Positions 33,794-42,625 of a DNA stretch of 64,000 nt are shown here, in pieces (the stretch's first letter is position 1; every line of letters begins with the position of its first letter). The notes beneath the pieces were generated by a model. That model was not told the DNA's origin and ran no database searches. It was given only the letters and a program-made list of their open reading frames with translations. The position numbers were made by a program, and so were the translations under genes. The stretch lies in the NCBI RefSeq assembly GCF_027922005.1, contig NZ_BSEV01000007.1:62001-126000 (forward strand), in the 5' to 3' direction. This stretch comes from Streptosporangium carneum (GTDB taxonomy: Bacteria; Actinomycetota; Actinomycetes; Streptosporangiales; Streptosporangiaceae).

Positions 33794-33898
33794 GCGGGTC
33801 CCGCGCGGCTCGTCCTCGGACCGTGACTCCCCGGGGACTCCCCGGGACTCACGCCCTGAGGGGGCGCCGAGGCCCGTGGAGAACCTCGGCCGCCCGTT

Positions 33899-35041
33899 TC
33901 ACGTTCCCGCGACGGCCGCCGTGCCCGGCGGCGTCTCGAGCAGGCCCGCGAAGCGGTCGGTGACCAGCTTCCAGTCCCATTCGCGCTCGACCCACTCCCG
34001 CCCGCGCTCCCCCATCGCCCGCGCCGCCGCCGGATCCTCCAGCAGACGGACGAGGGCCGCCGCGATCTCGGCCGGTGAGGCGCCGTCGACGACCAGCCCG
34101 GTCTCCCCGGGCAGGACGGCGTCGGGGGCTCCGCCGGACGAGCCGGCGACCACGGGCAGCCCGCTGGCGGAGGCCTCCAGGTAGACGATGCCGAGCCCCT
34201 CGACGTCGAGGCCGCCCAGTCTCGTACGGCACGGCATGGCGAAGACGTCCCCCGCGTCGAGGTGGGCGGGCAGGGACGCCCACGGCACGGGACCGGTGAT
34301 CCTGACCGAGTCTCCCATCGGCCGGGCGAGCCGCTCCAGCACCCTCCGGTACGGCCCGCCGCCGACGATCAGCAGCACGGCGTCGGGCACGGCGCGCAGC
34401 ACGCGGGGCCAGGCCCGCAACAGCATGTCCTGCCCTTTGCGGGGCACCAGCCTGGACAGGCAGACCACGACCGGCCTGTCCTCCAGGCCCAGGGCCGCGC
34501 GGACCCCCTGCCCGCCCGCGCCGGGACGGAACAGGCCGGTGTCGACGCCGGGCGCGAGCCGTACCAGCCGGTCCTCCGGGATGACCTCCGCGAGGCGACG
34601 CCGGGTGTACTCCCCCAGGTAGGTCACCGCGTCGGCGTGAGCGCCGATCCTCGCCAGCAGCCCCCTGGCGACCGGGACGCCCGCCCAGGCCGCCTCGTGC
34701 CCGTGGGTGACCATGACGATCCGCCGCGCGCCCGCCGCGCGCATCCGCGGCGCGAGCAGGCCGAGCGGGGCCGCCGCCCCGAAGACCACCGTCTCGCACT
34801 CGGACCCGGTGACCAGTTCGGCGGCCCTGCGGGCGACGGCGCGGGTCGGCAGCATCAGGGAGGTGGGATGGCGCACCACGGGGTACGGCTGCCGCCTGTC
34901 GAAGTCGGCGCACCCCGGCCAGCTCGGGGCGTAGACCATCACGGAGCCGGGCGGGCGGCAGGCGGCCAGGCCGTGCACGAACGACTGGATGCCGCCCGCC
35001 CTGGGCGGGAAGTCGTTGGTGACGATCAGCGTGCGGTTCAC
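33899..35041 (-). CDS. GT4 mannosyltransferase, PimB-like
   Basis: This 380-residue GT-B glycosyltransferase has the N-terminal TNDFPPRAGGIQSFVHGLA motif. The C-terminal domain has SRLVPRKGQDMLLRAWPRV, VGGGPYRRVLERLA and EGLGIVYLEASASGLPVVAG with the nucleotide-ribose-binding Glu. It is most similar to PimB', which adds the second mannose to phosphatidylinositol monomannoside on the inner membrane face. It overlaps the M48 gene by four bases. Confidence 0.9.
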   Translation of the reverse strand: MNRTLIVTNDFPPRAGGIQSFVHGLAACRPPGSVMVYAPSWPGCADFDRRQPYPVVRHPTSLMLPTRAVARRAAELVTGSECETVVFGAAAPLGLLAPRMRAAGARRIVMVTHGHEAAWAGVPVARGLLARIGAHADAVTYLGEYTRRRLAEVIPEDRLVRLAPGVDTGLFRPGAGGQGVRAALGLEDRPVVVCLSRLVPRKGQDMLLRAWPRVLRAVPDAVLLIVGGGPYRRVLERLARPMGDSVRITGPVPWASLPAHLDAGDVFAMPCRTRLGGLDVEGLGIVYLEASASGLPVVAGSSGGAPDAVLPGETGLVVDGASPAEIAAALVRLLEDPAAARAMGERGREWVEREWDWKLVTDRFAGLLETPPGTAAVAGT

Positions 35042-36324
35042 GGTTCGGCGACGCCGTTCAGCAGGGCCCAGGAACGTGCCATCGCGATGCGCTGCGGCGC
35101 CGTGGGGTGAGAGGCATAAAGGAGATATTCAACGACATCAGGTGACAAATCCGAAATATTAGTAACCGCAAGCCGTTTCTGCATGGCCCCGAACACCACG
35201 GGATTCCTCGTCAGGTCCAGTGCGTGCGCGTCGGCGCGGGTCTCGATGTGCCTGCTGACCAGGTTCTGCGCCGGACCCGACAGGACGGTCGCCAGGCTCA
35301 GCAGCCCCATGATCAGACCGACCGCCCTCGGATCCGCGGCCGAGGGCACCTCGGTGCGCCGCCGTACCGGCCCGGCGGAGGTGAGCAGATAGAGCAGGCA
35401 CGCCCCGCAGGCCGCGCCGAGGCCGCCGACGAGCGTGCCGTACAGCACGTCACCCGCCTTGGCGTGGCCGAGCTCGTGCGCGACGACCAGCTCGACCTGG
35501 TCGGCGGGGGCCTTCAGCAACGTGTCGTAGACCACGATCCTGCGGGTCGCGCCGAACCCGGAGACGTAGGCGTTGAGCGCGGTGGTCCGCCGGGAGGCGT
35601 CGGCCACGAGCACGTTCTCGACCGGCACGCCGTCCTTGGCGGCCATGGCGAGCAGGTCCGTGCGAAGCTGCCCCGCGGGCATCGGCGTGAAGTCGTTGAA
35701 GAGGGGCTCGACCACCACCGGGTAGGCGAAGGAGGCGAGCACGGTCAGCGTGAACGCGCCGACCGCGGCGGGGATCCACCAGCGGCGGTAGCGGCGGGCC
35801 AGCGCGACCACGGCGAGCACCATGATCGCCGACAGCCCGGTGCCGACCCCGAGGTTCTTGAGACGGTCGGCGGTCCACGACGGCCAGGTCTGCGTCGACA
35901 GGCCGAACTCGCGCAACCGGATCTCCGACCACACGCCCAGCGGCCAGCGCAGGATCGCCACGACCACGGAGACCGCGAGGACCCCGAGCAGCACCCGCGC
36001 CCACCACGGACCCCGCAGGCGGGACAGCGCCCGCGCGCCCAGCGGGGTCGCCACCAGCAGCCCGGCGACGAGCAGGGTCAGCCCGAGCGACAGGTAGGCG
36101 GGGGCGCTGACGGCGGAGTCGAAGGCCTCGGAACGGGCGATCTCGGCCGCGGTGAAGTCGCGGGCGGGATCGGGCGCGACCGGCGGCGCGCCCTCGGGCA
36201 GGGCCCGCCACGGCGTGGTGAGCGCGACGACCGCCAGCGTGGCCGCGCCGAGGACGGCCAGCGCCCATCCGGCCCCGCGCAGAGCCCCCGGCGCCGGGGA
36301 GGTGTCCGTCACGGTCCGCGTCAT
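35038..36324 (-). CDS. M48-family membrane metallopeptidase
   Basis: This 428-residue zinc protease of the HtpX/Ste24 group has HELGH near residue 282 (VAHELGHAKAGD), the third zinc ligand Glu in the downstream helix, and at least five membrane segments in the N-terminal part plus two after the motif. NVLVADASRRTTALNAYVSG is typical of the CAAX prenyl protease-like clan. It overlaps genes on both sides by four bases, forming an operon with the MA-like peptidase and mannosyltransferase. It is likely a membrane quality-control protease. Confidence 0.9.
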   Translation of the reverse strand: MTRTVTDTSPAPGALRGAGWALAVLGAATLAVVALTTPWRALPEGAPPVAPDPARDFTAAEIARSEAFDSAVSAPAYLSLGLTLLVAGLLVATPLGARALSRLRGPWWARVLLGVLAVSVVVAILRWPLGVWSEIRLREFGLSTQTWPSWTADRLKNLGVGTGLSAIMVLAVVALARRYRRWWIPAAVGAFTLTVLASFAYPVVVEPLFNDFTPMPAGQLRTDLLAMAAKDGVPVENVLVADASRRTTALNAYVSGFGATRRIVVYDTLLKAPADQVELVVAHELGHAKAGDVLYGTLVGGLGAACGACLLYLLTSAGPVRRRTEVPSAADPRAVGLIMGLLSLATVLSGPAQNLVSRHIETRADAHALDLTRNPVVFGAMQKRLAVTNISDLSPDVVEYLLYASHPTAPQRIAMARSWALLNGVAEP

Positions 36325-37106
36325 GCGAGTTCCCTCCGGAGGTGGTCGCGCCAGGCTGCGGTGAGCTCCGCCCGCGACAGGCCCAGCACGCTGCCCACAT
36401 CGCTACCGTAAAGCCTCACCAGCGCCCTCTCGCCGAAGCGCTCCGCGATGTAGCGGCACGCGAGCCAGGCCTCCTCGTAGGCCTGCGCCAGCCTCGGCGC
36501 GCCGGGGGCGAAGTCGGCGGGCTCGGGGAGGCGGGAGGGCAGGACGCCCGCGCACACCTCCTCGGCGAGTTCCGCGGCGGCCGCCCGCACCGCGATCCCC
36601 GCGTCCCGGTAGCCGACGTAGTCGGCGAACCCCTCCGACAGCCACATCGGCACCCGGCCGCCCCTGGTCGCCCCCGTGGCCACGTGGGTGAGCTCATGGG
36701 TGATCACCACGTCCCTGCCCGCGGCGCTGAGCCTGGCGTAACCCGTCGGCAGGACGACCACCCGGTCCGCGGTGGCCATCGCGGCCAGGCCGCCGGTCGC
36801 CCCCGCTCCGGCGAGCGTCGCGGCCTCGGCGTCCGTGGCGGGGAACAGGAGCACCGCCCTGACCGGCCCCCAGACCTCCGCGACGGTACGGCAGGCGCGG
36901 TCGGCCCTCGACACCAGATCGCGCAGCTCGGCGGAGGGGACGCGATGGCCGACGACGAGCGAGCGCTCGCCGCGGACCACGGTCGCGGCGCCGGGCCACA
37001 GGTCACGGACCGCCCTCGACGCGGGCCGCGCCCCGGTGACCAGACCGGCGCCCATCAGCGCCAGCATCCCGGCGAGCATGGCTCGGCGCCCCTGCGGGAC
37101 GGACAT
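36321..37106 (-). CDS. Exported MA-like zinc peptidase
   Basis: This is a 261-residue protein with a basic N-terminus (MSVPQGRRAMLAG) and hydrophobic signal or anchor segment. The gluzincin motif HELTH is near residue 137, with the third ligand Glu in LSEGFADYVG 20-odd residues later. The fold matches the peptidase-MA family. It is first in the operon with the M48 protease and PimB-like enzyme. Its upstream region holds nine 20-bp tandem repeats. Target unknown. Confidence 0.82.
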   Translation of the reverse strand: MSVPQGRRAMLAGMLALMGAGLVTGARPASRAVRDLWPGAATVVRGERSLVVGHRVPSAELRDLVSRADRACRTVAEVWGPVRAVLLFPATDAEAATLAGAGATGGLAAMATADRVVVLPTGYARLSAAGRDVVITHELTHVATGATRGGRVPMWLSEGFADYVGYRDAGIAVRAAAAELAEEVCAGVLPSRLPEPADFAPGAPRLAQAYEEAWLACRYIAERFGERALVRLYGSDVGSVLGLSRAELTAAWRDHLRRELA

Positions 37107-37180
37107 GTCAGCCGATGCTACTCGACCCGCGCGTCTCGGCCCGGTGCGTGCCGGAGCGGCACGCGATCACTTTGCACCTG

Positions 37181-37360
37181 TCCGACCAACTCCATGAACT
37201 TCCTGCCGCTCCTGCGGCTCTTCGACATGTTCTGTGCGCACCCGACATGCTTCGCGAGCGTCTGATCTGCTCTATGTCTGTCTGAGCTGCTCCATGAGCA
37301 TCTGACCGGTTCTGTGGGTGTCTCAGAGGCTCTGTGCGTTTCCGACCGGCTCCGCCGCAC
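37181..37360. repeat. Nine in-register 20-bp tandem repeats
   Basis: Units start exactly every 20 bases at 37181, 37201, 37221 and so on to 37341. The best-conserved pattern is TCYGACCNGCTCYRTG; copies at 37261 and 37281 differ at about six positions, and the 37201 copy is weakest. The array is non-coding, lies upstream of the MA-like peptidase and downstream of the NlpC/P60 terminator, and is less GC-rich than the flanks. Confidence 0.88.
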
Positions 37361-37378
37361 GTGTCCGGTCGACATGCG

Positions 37379-37413
37379 ACGGCCCCGTCCACCGGGAGCG
37401 TGGACGGGGCCGT
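37379..37413 (-). terminator. Terminator of the first NlpC/P60 gene
   Basis: A perfect 14-bp stem, ACGGCCCCGTCCAC (37379-37392) and its complement (37400-37413), has a seven-base loop and starts ten bases past the stop codon at 37423. Confidence 0.85.
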
Positions 37414-37422
37414 ATACCGCTG

Positions 37423-38004
37423 TCAGCCGCCGGGACGGACCGCTCCGGCGAAGGAGGACCTGTAGTACCCCTTCAGCCTCACGATCCGGACCGTCTTGCC
37501 GCTGCTCGGCGAATGAACCATCTTGCCGTGGCCGACGTACATGCCGACGTGGCCTTTGCCGTAGAAGAACAGCAGGTCACCGGGGCGCAACTTGCTCCAC
37601 GGGACCTTCTTCCTGACGGCGCGGTACTGGCTGTGCGTGATCCGGGGGAGGGAGACCCCGGCCTTGCGCCATGCGTACTGGACGAGCCCCGAGCAGTCGA
37701 ACGCGCCGGGACCGGAGGCTCCCCACCGGTACGGATCGCCGATCTGCTTCTCAGCCGTCGCCACGGCCTTCCTGGCCTTCACCTGCTGGCGTGCGGCCTT
37801 GCTCATCTTGGCCTTCGCCGTGCGCTTGACGTGGGTCTTCGCCGTGCTCTTGACCTGAATGGCGGCCGCGGTGTCCGTCGTCGCCCCTGCCGCCGTCGAT
37901 CCCAGCGTGACCGCTCCGGCTGAGGCAGTCAGTGTGAGGGCGAAACCGCCCAGAGAAAGGCGAAAAAGGCGCGACAAACTAGGGTTGTGCGGGGTGGTAG
38001 ACAG
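37423..38004 (-). CDS. Secreted NlpC/P60 endopeptidase under c-di-AMP riboswitch
   Basis: This peptidoglycan D-glutamyl-diaminopimelate endopeptidase has catalytic Cys in FDCSGLVQYAW, His in GHVGMYVG and the third polar residue in KMVHSP. A signal peptide ends near TAAGATT, then a Lys-rich linker precedes the catalytic domain. TTG 37977 has no ribosome site. CTG 38004 lies five bases after AAGGAG and gives the plausible start STTPHNPSLSRLFRLSLGG (193 residues in all). Wall-cleaving enzymes of this type are classic ydaO-riboswitch targets in actinobacteria. Confidence 0.9.
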   Translation of the reverse strand: MSTTPHNPSLSRLFRLSLGGFALTLTASAGAVTLGSTAAGATTDTAAAIQVKSTAKTHVKRTAKAKMSKAARQQVKARKAVATAEKQIGDPYRWGASGPGAFDCSGLVQYAWRKAGVSLPRITHSQYRAVRKKVPWSKLRPGDLLFFYGKGHVGMYVGHGKMVHSPSSGKTVRIVRLKGYYRSSFAGAVRPGG

Positions 38005-38024
38005 GATTTCTCCTTGGGACTTCC

Positions 38025-38170
38025 ACTGATGCCTACCGGGTTAGCTGACGGATTCGGGCTGGGAAGACGCCCTACGACAACAGACATGTCGATTCACCCC
38101 TGGCCATATGTCTAAGGCCGATTGGTTCCCCGGCTCCGTGCCTCCTGGCTGCACGGACTCGGCAGGTCAC
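38025..38170 (-). promoter_or_regulatory. ydaO-yuaA type c-di-AMP riboswitch
   Basis: Read on the minus strand, the leader has the conserved aptamer blocks in order: GGAGCCGGGGAACC (about 38117-38130), GGGGTGAATCG (38090-38100) and CCGAATCCGTCAGCTAACC (about 38039-38057) followed by CGGTAGGC. A GGTCACCG/CGGTGACC hairpin precedes it. A possible promoter, TTGACG (38318-38323) with TGTAAT (38294-38299), lies upstream. High c-di-AMP would be expected to switch off the wall endopeptidase. Confidence 0.93.
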
Positions 38171-38557
38171 CGTGGTGGGGCGCACCCCATAGGGAAACGG
38201 TGACCAGCTGGATCTCTATGTGGGACACCGGCCTGGAGGACCGGCATTCGACGCGGCGGCATGGCTTGCTCACCGCGCCGAGAAGGTACCTCGATTACAA
38301 AGTTCAGGCAAAGGGTTCGTCAAATTCGAAGATCAAAAAAAGATTTTCACCTTCACGAAACACCTGATCGAGCGGCGTTTACCGCATTCGAATATGACCC
38401 TCGTCACATTCTTCGCGTCCGGCCCCGGAGGAGTCACTTCCGTCACACGCGTCACACCGGTCCCGACCCTCGCGACGCGGTCCCACGGCCGCCGGATCCC
38501 GGGCGCGGCGTCGCCCCCCGCACGACGCGGTCGGCCGATCGGGCATGATTCGGTGGC
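38171..38557. other. Riboswitch promoter side and maoC upstream region
   Basis: The part from 38281 to 38400 is AT-rich, with a run of A at 38334-38341, and carries the minus-strand promoter of the riboswitch RNA. Toward 38550 a CATGAT -10-like box lies eight bases before the maoC-like ATG, consistent with a leaderless plus-strand mRNA. No gene seen. Confidence 0.5.
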
Positions 38558-39010
38558 ATGAGATCCTTCACCGACCTCGCCGACCTCACCGCCGCCAAGG
38601 GGGAACACCTGGGCTACAGCGCCTGGCGCGAGGTGACCCAGGAGCAGGTCGCCATGTTCGCCGACGCCACCGACGACCACCAGTGGATCCACGTCGACCC
38701 CGTACGGGCGGCCGAGAGCCCCTTCGGCGGCACCGTCGCCCACGGCTACCTGACGCTGGCGCTGCTGCCGGCCCTCATGACCGAGATCTTCCAGGTCGAG
38801 GGGATCACGATGGGCGTCAACTTCGGGCTCGACAAGGTCCGCTTCCCCGCGCCGGTCAGGGTCGGCTCGCGGGTCCGCGGCGGCGCGGAGCTCACCGACG
38901 TCAAGAACTCCCCCGCGGGAAAGCTGGTGAAGGTCAAGATGACCGTCGAGGTGGAGGGCCAGAAGAGAGCGGCCTGCGTGGCGGAGACCCTCTCGCTCTA
39001 CGTGGCCTGA
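38558..39010 (+). CDS. MaoC-family dehydratase (enoyl-CoA hydratase-like)
   Basis: This 150-residue hot-dog-fold protein has the (R)-specific hydratase signature: catalytic Asp and His in FADATDDHQWIHVDP, then SPFGGTVAHGYLTLALLP. It would hydrate enoyl-CoA or act in a related acyl-thioester step. A CATGAT box eight bases before the ATG and no ribosome site suggest leaderless translation. Single-gene unit. Confidence 0.92.
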   Translation: MRSFTDLADLTAAKGEHLGYSAWREVTQEQVAMFADATDDHQWIHVDPVRAAESPFGGTVAHGYLTLALLPALMTEIFQVEGITMGVNFGLDKVRFPAPVRVGSRVRGGAELTDVKNSPAGKLVKVKMTVEVEGQKRAACVAETLSLYVA

Positions 39011-39272
39011 GGCCTCTTCTCCGCACGGCCTGACGGTCGCCGCGCGGCCTGACGCCTCCGTCCCCGGCGCCCTCCGTGCCCGGCACGCCCGGAGCCCCTC
39101 CCCCGACGTCCGAAGCCTCTCCGCCCGGCGTCCACGGGGCGGGGCTCCGGGCGGCCGAGCGCCGCCCGGGGGGACACAGCGGCCCACAGGGGCCTCAGAG
39201 GGCCACGGAGGGCCGAAGCGGCCCCGCGGGCGGCAGGCGGCCGGTCCCGAGGGGCGACCGCCTCAGGGACGA

Positions 39273-40262
39273 TCAGGGGCGGACGGCTCCGACCAGGCGG
39301 CCGCCGTACGCCGACAGCGGGACCTCCTTGACGACGTCCCCGGTCTGCGGAGCGTGAACGATCTTGCCGTTGCCCGCGTAGAGGCCCACGTGGCCCAGGC
39401 CCTGGCTGAACAGGAGGTCGCCGGGCTGGAGCTCGCTCAGCGAGACCTTACGGCTGGCGCCCCAGCTCCACTGCTCCCAGGTGGTGCGCGGCAGGCTCAC
39501 CCCTCCGCTGCGCCAGGAGGCCTGGACGAGCCCGGAGCAGTCCCAGCCGTCCGGGCCGGTGCCGCCGTACCGGTACGGCTTGCCGATCTGGGCGTAGGCG
39601 AAGCTCAACGCGGCCCTGGCGTTGCCCGAGGCCGGGCCGTTGTACTGAATCCCCGAGCTGTTGGGGTCGCCGGTCCGGTAGGTGCCGAGCTCGCGCAGGA
39701 CCTTCGTCTGCGCCTTGATCATCTTCTCGACCCTGGTCTTCTCGTCGGCCAGCTCGTCACGCGTCTGGTCGGCCTCGGCCAGGGCCTCCTTGGCCTTGTC
39801 GCGGTTGTCGCGCAGCTCCTTGTTGGCCTCGTCGAAGGCGTTCAGGGTCTGGGCCCGGGAGGCGGAGATCTGGTCGGCCGTGGCCAGACCGCTCAACACG
39901 AGGTTGGGGTTGGCCTGACCGACCAGGTTCTGCCAGCCGACGGAGCCGCCCTGGTAGCTGGTGACGGCCATGGTGACGAGGTCCTTGCGCAACCCGGCGA
40001 CCTTCGCGGTCTGCGTGGTGAGGGCGGCGTTCAGGCCTCGGTACTTCTTGCGGGCCTTCTTCCACTTCTCACTGGCCTGGTTGTACTTCTCGACGAGCTG
40101 ATCGGCCTGATCGTTGAGCTTGTCGAGCTTCTTCTTGGCCTGCGCGATCGTCGGCTTCGGCTCGGCGAGCGCGCCACCGACCGGCACCATCAGCAGGGCG
40201 AGGGCCAGACCCGCAGCCATCGGCATCCGCACAAACCCAACCGGCTTACCCGCCACGGCCAC
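39273..40262 (-). CDS. Secreted NlpC/P60 endopeptidase with N-terminal coiled coil (RipA-like)
   Basis: This is a 329-residue protein. A signal peptide precedes a long coiled coil (about 40-205, IAQAKKKLDKLNDQADQLVEKYNQASEKW onward), then an NlpC/P60 domain with Cys in WDCSGLVQASW, His in GLGHVGLYAG and KIVHAP. The arrangement matches RipA/Rv2190c, wall hydrolases whose coiled coil is regulated by FtsEX-type partners. It lacks the riboswitch found on the other NlpC gene. Confidence 0.93.
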   Translation of the reverse strand: MAVAGKPVGFVRMPMAAGLALALLMVPVGGALAEPKPTIAQAKKKLDKLNDQADQLVEKYNQASEKWKKARKKYRGLNAALTTQTAKVAGLRKDLVTMAVTSYQGGSVGWQNLVGQANPNLVLSGLATADQISASRAQTLNAFDEANKELRDNRDKAKEALAEADQTRDELADEKTRVEKMIKAQTKVLRELGTYRTGDPNSSGIQYNGPASGNARAALSFAYAQIGKPYRYGGTGPDGWDCSGLVQASWRSGGVSLPRTTWEQWSWGASRKVSLSELQPGDLLFSQGLGHVGLYAGNGKIVHAPQTGDVVKEVPLSAYGGRLVGAVRP

Positions 40263-40348
40263 CGTGCCGCCTCCCCAACGCCAAAGACCTGGGGCGAAAT
40301 AGTACAGAACAAGTAAGGTTCAGCTCACCTTTTTGGCCGTTTTGTTCT

Positions 40349-40963
40349 TTACCGACAGGCGGCCACCCCGCAAATTCTCGCGGTCATCCGGGTGGCGTCC
40401 CGCAGCTGGTCGGCCCAGTCGCGTTTGACCGGCTTGGCGTACTCCCCCGCCCAGAGGTAGACCAGCACGGCGTTGCCCTTCCTGACCACCACACTGCGGT
40501 CGCCGCCGACCCCGGCCTTCCCCTTGTAGTAGACCTGTCCCGAGACCTTCAGCGCGTCGTCCCCGAGCCGGGCCACGGCGGCGGAGGCGTAGCGGTAGGT
40601 GGAACCCGCGTCCGCCTTCGACGCGCACGCGGTCAGCCCGCCGCGGAGCTGGGCCATGGCCCGCTCGGCGTCCTTCCGCGAGCCGTACAGCAGGACCTGC
40701 TCGACCTTCATGAAGTCCGGAACCCCGACGAACGTCACCGTCCTGACGGCCGTCCTGCCCGTCTTCCCCACCGCTCCCCTGCCGCAGGGGTCCACCGCGA
40801 ACGGAGTCCTCAGCGAGTCGCTGACCTTCCAGCTCGTCTCGGGATCGTCGTCCTTCTGCGCCGCGGCCTTCTCGTACAGCAGGAACCCCTTGGGAATGCC
40901 GGGGGCGGCCGCGGCCGTGCCGGCGACGAGCGCGGCACAGACCAGCGCGACAAGCTTCTTCAT
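40349..40963 (-). CDS. Secreted protein of unknown function
   Basis: From ATG 40963, after a good TGGAGG site, the product is 204 residues. It has a signal peptide (MKKLVALVCAALVAGTAAAA) and a mature domain with four Cys, including CGVAAC at the C-terminus, so disulfides are likely. The pattern of strands and the DALKVSG segment is like the extracellular sensor domains of actinobacterial PknH-type proteins, but no kinase is attached. Function unknown. Confidence 0.72.
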   Translation of the reverse strand: MKKLVALVCAALVAGTAAAAPGIPKGFLLYEKAAAQKDDDPETSWKVSDSLRTPFAVDPCGRGAVGKTGRTAVRTVTFVGVPDFMKVEQVLLYGSRKDAERAMAQLRGGLTACASKADAGSTYRYASAAVARLGDDALKVSGQVYYKGKAGVGGDRSVVVRKGNAVLVYLWAGEYAKPVKRDWADQLRDATRMTARICGVAACR

Positions 40964-41009
40964 CGAATCAACCTCCAGTGTGATCCGATGAACCATAGAG
41001 CCAAAAGGT

Positions 41010-42335
41010 TCAGGCACGTCCCAGACGTCGCAGAAGTAACACCGACGGGACCGGCCGGGCGCCCATCCGCCGGACCGACTCGGCCACCTCGCGGTCGGAG
41101 GAGACCACCGCGATGGCACGGCCCAGGGGCTCGGCGCGGACCAGCTGGCGGATCAGGTCGTCGGCGATCTGCCCCGGGGCGCTGAACATCACCCTGACAC
41201 CGCGGGGGGCGGACACCGGAACCGGGCCGTTCAGCTCCGCGCCGTCGAAGACGCAGGTCAGCTCGGTGCGGGTCTGCGCGTACAGCGCGCCGAGGCCGGT
41301 CAGCAACCGGTTGCGCTGGTCGGCGAGCGTGAGCGTGCCGTACCCGGTCTTGGTCACGTTGTAGCCGTCCACGATCAGGTGGATCTGCGGCAACGCGAGC
41401 AGCTGGTCGAGCAGGGCGGGATCGTCGTCGGCGAGGGCACGCGCGGGCACCGCCTGGACCCCGTGCCTGCCCGGCGCGACGGACGAGACCGAGTCGGCGG
41501 GCCGGTGGATGCTGGAGGGCAGCGCGAGCTCCCTGCGCAGCCCGGCGGCGGCGTCCTGGAGCGCGTCGAGCAGCATGCGGACCTTGGTGTCCTCCACGCT
41601 GCGGCCCTCGCGGGCGGCCCTGCGCGTGGCCTCAAGCTGCCGCTCGGCGTCGGCCAGCCGCTCGCGCATACGGCGAAGCTCGCTCTCCCCCGCGCTGCCC
41701 GCCGCCGCCGCGACGGCCTTGGCCTCCTGGGCCGCCTCCTCCATCTCGGCGGCCCGCGCGTCGGCGGCCTTGGCCCGCTCCCTCGCGTCGTGCAGCTTGC
41801 GCCGCAGGTCGGAGATCTCGGACCTGGCTCCCTTGAGCTGCTCGCGCAGCCGGTCGGACTCCTCCTTCGCCGCGGCCTTCTGCGCCGCGAGCTGCTCCCT
41901 CAGCCTGGTGAGCGTCTGCTCCTGCGCCGACCCCTCGGCGGCCGCGGCCGACTGCTCCAGGTCGGCTCGGGCGACCTCGACCATCTCCACCCAGCCGGGC
42001 GGCCTGGTCAGATACGCGGCGGCGGCGACCAGCACGGGCTCGGCCGCGGGCGGCACGACGCCCTCCGCGAGGCTCTCGACCAGCTCGGGCCAGCCGGCGC
42101 CCAGCGCCTCCGCGACCAGCTCACGGAACTTCTTGTCGGTCTCCAGCTGGGCAGCTATCGGCGCGCCGCCCAGCTTGGCCCGTTTACGGGGATCGAACCT
42201 GGCGATCCCCTTCAGAGGCGGAGGCACCGCGGCCGAGGACATCGATCCGAGGATCTGGGATGCCAGCTCCACGACATGTAAGCGAACCTGCTCGGGCAAC
42301 GGACGAGACAGGCCCTCTCCGGCTGAACTCATCAC
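41010..42335 (-). CDS. NYN-domain RNase-like protein with coiled coil
   Basis: This is a 441-residue cytoplasmic protein. About 1-110 is helical. 120-270 is a long coiled coil rich in Glu/Arg/Ala. The C-terminal 160 residues form a YacP-type NYN domain: HLIVDGYNVTKTGY with the metal-binding Asp, TCVFDGAELNG, ADDLIRQLV and AVVSSDREVAESVRR. NYN domains of the PIN group cut RNA, so a metal-dependent RNase is likely. Widely conserved in actinobacteria. Confidence 0.9.
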   Translation of the reverse strand: MMSSAGEGLSRPLPEQVRLHVVELASQILGSMSSAAVPPPLKGIARFDPRKRAKLGGAPIAAQLETDKKFRELVAEALGAGWPELVESLAEGVVPPAAEPVLVAAAAYLTRPPGWVEMVEVARADLEQSAAAAEGSAQEQTLTRLREQLAAQKAAAKEESDRLREQLKGARSEISDLRRKLHDARERAKAADARAAEMEEAAQEAKAVAAAAGSAGESELRRMRERLADAERQLEATRRAAREGRSVEDTKVRMLLDALQDAAAGLRRELALPSSIHRPADSVSSVAPGRHGVQAVPARALADDDPALLDQLLALPQIHLIVDGYNVTKTGYGTLTLADQRNRLLTGLGALYAQTRTELTCVFDGAELNGPVPVSAPRGVRVMFSAPGQIADDLIRQLVRAEPLGRAIAVVSSDREVAESVRRMGARPVPSVLLLRRLGRA

Positions 42336-42625
42336 GGCCCCTACTCGGATTGGTCTTCACGTCAAGGGTACGGCTACCGCACCCCGCCACCGACCTGAGC
42401 GGCGGGCCGGGGGACGCCTCCGCCGAGTTGACACCGCATGGACAGCCGCCTTCTCCCAGATGTACGACGGGCGTCCGGCAGGTGTACGACCCCGCCCGCG
42501 ACCACCTCGCCGAACGGCCGCCATCCGACACTCCCCCACCTCCCGACCGGGAAACCCCGGAAGGCCCCCTCCGCTCCCCCGGCCCCGTGTGTCACCCCGC
42601 TCCGGGCGTCCCCGCCACGGCCCGC

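Noticed and set aside
37181..37360. CRISPR array made of the 20-bp repeats.
   Set aside because: Units abut with no unique spacers, are too short, and no cas gene is present.
37181..37360. Plasmid-type iterons marking a replication origin.
   Set aside because: No rep gene, DnaA boxes or partition gene lie nearby, and the flanks are chromosomal housekeeping genes.
42436..42500. TGTACGAC direct repeat upstream of the NYN gene.
   Set aside because: Only two copies of eight bases, too little to support a regulatory site.
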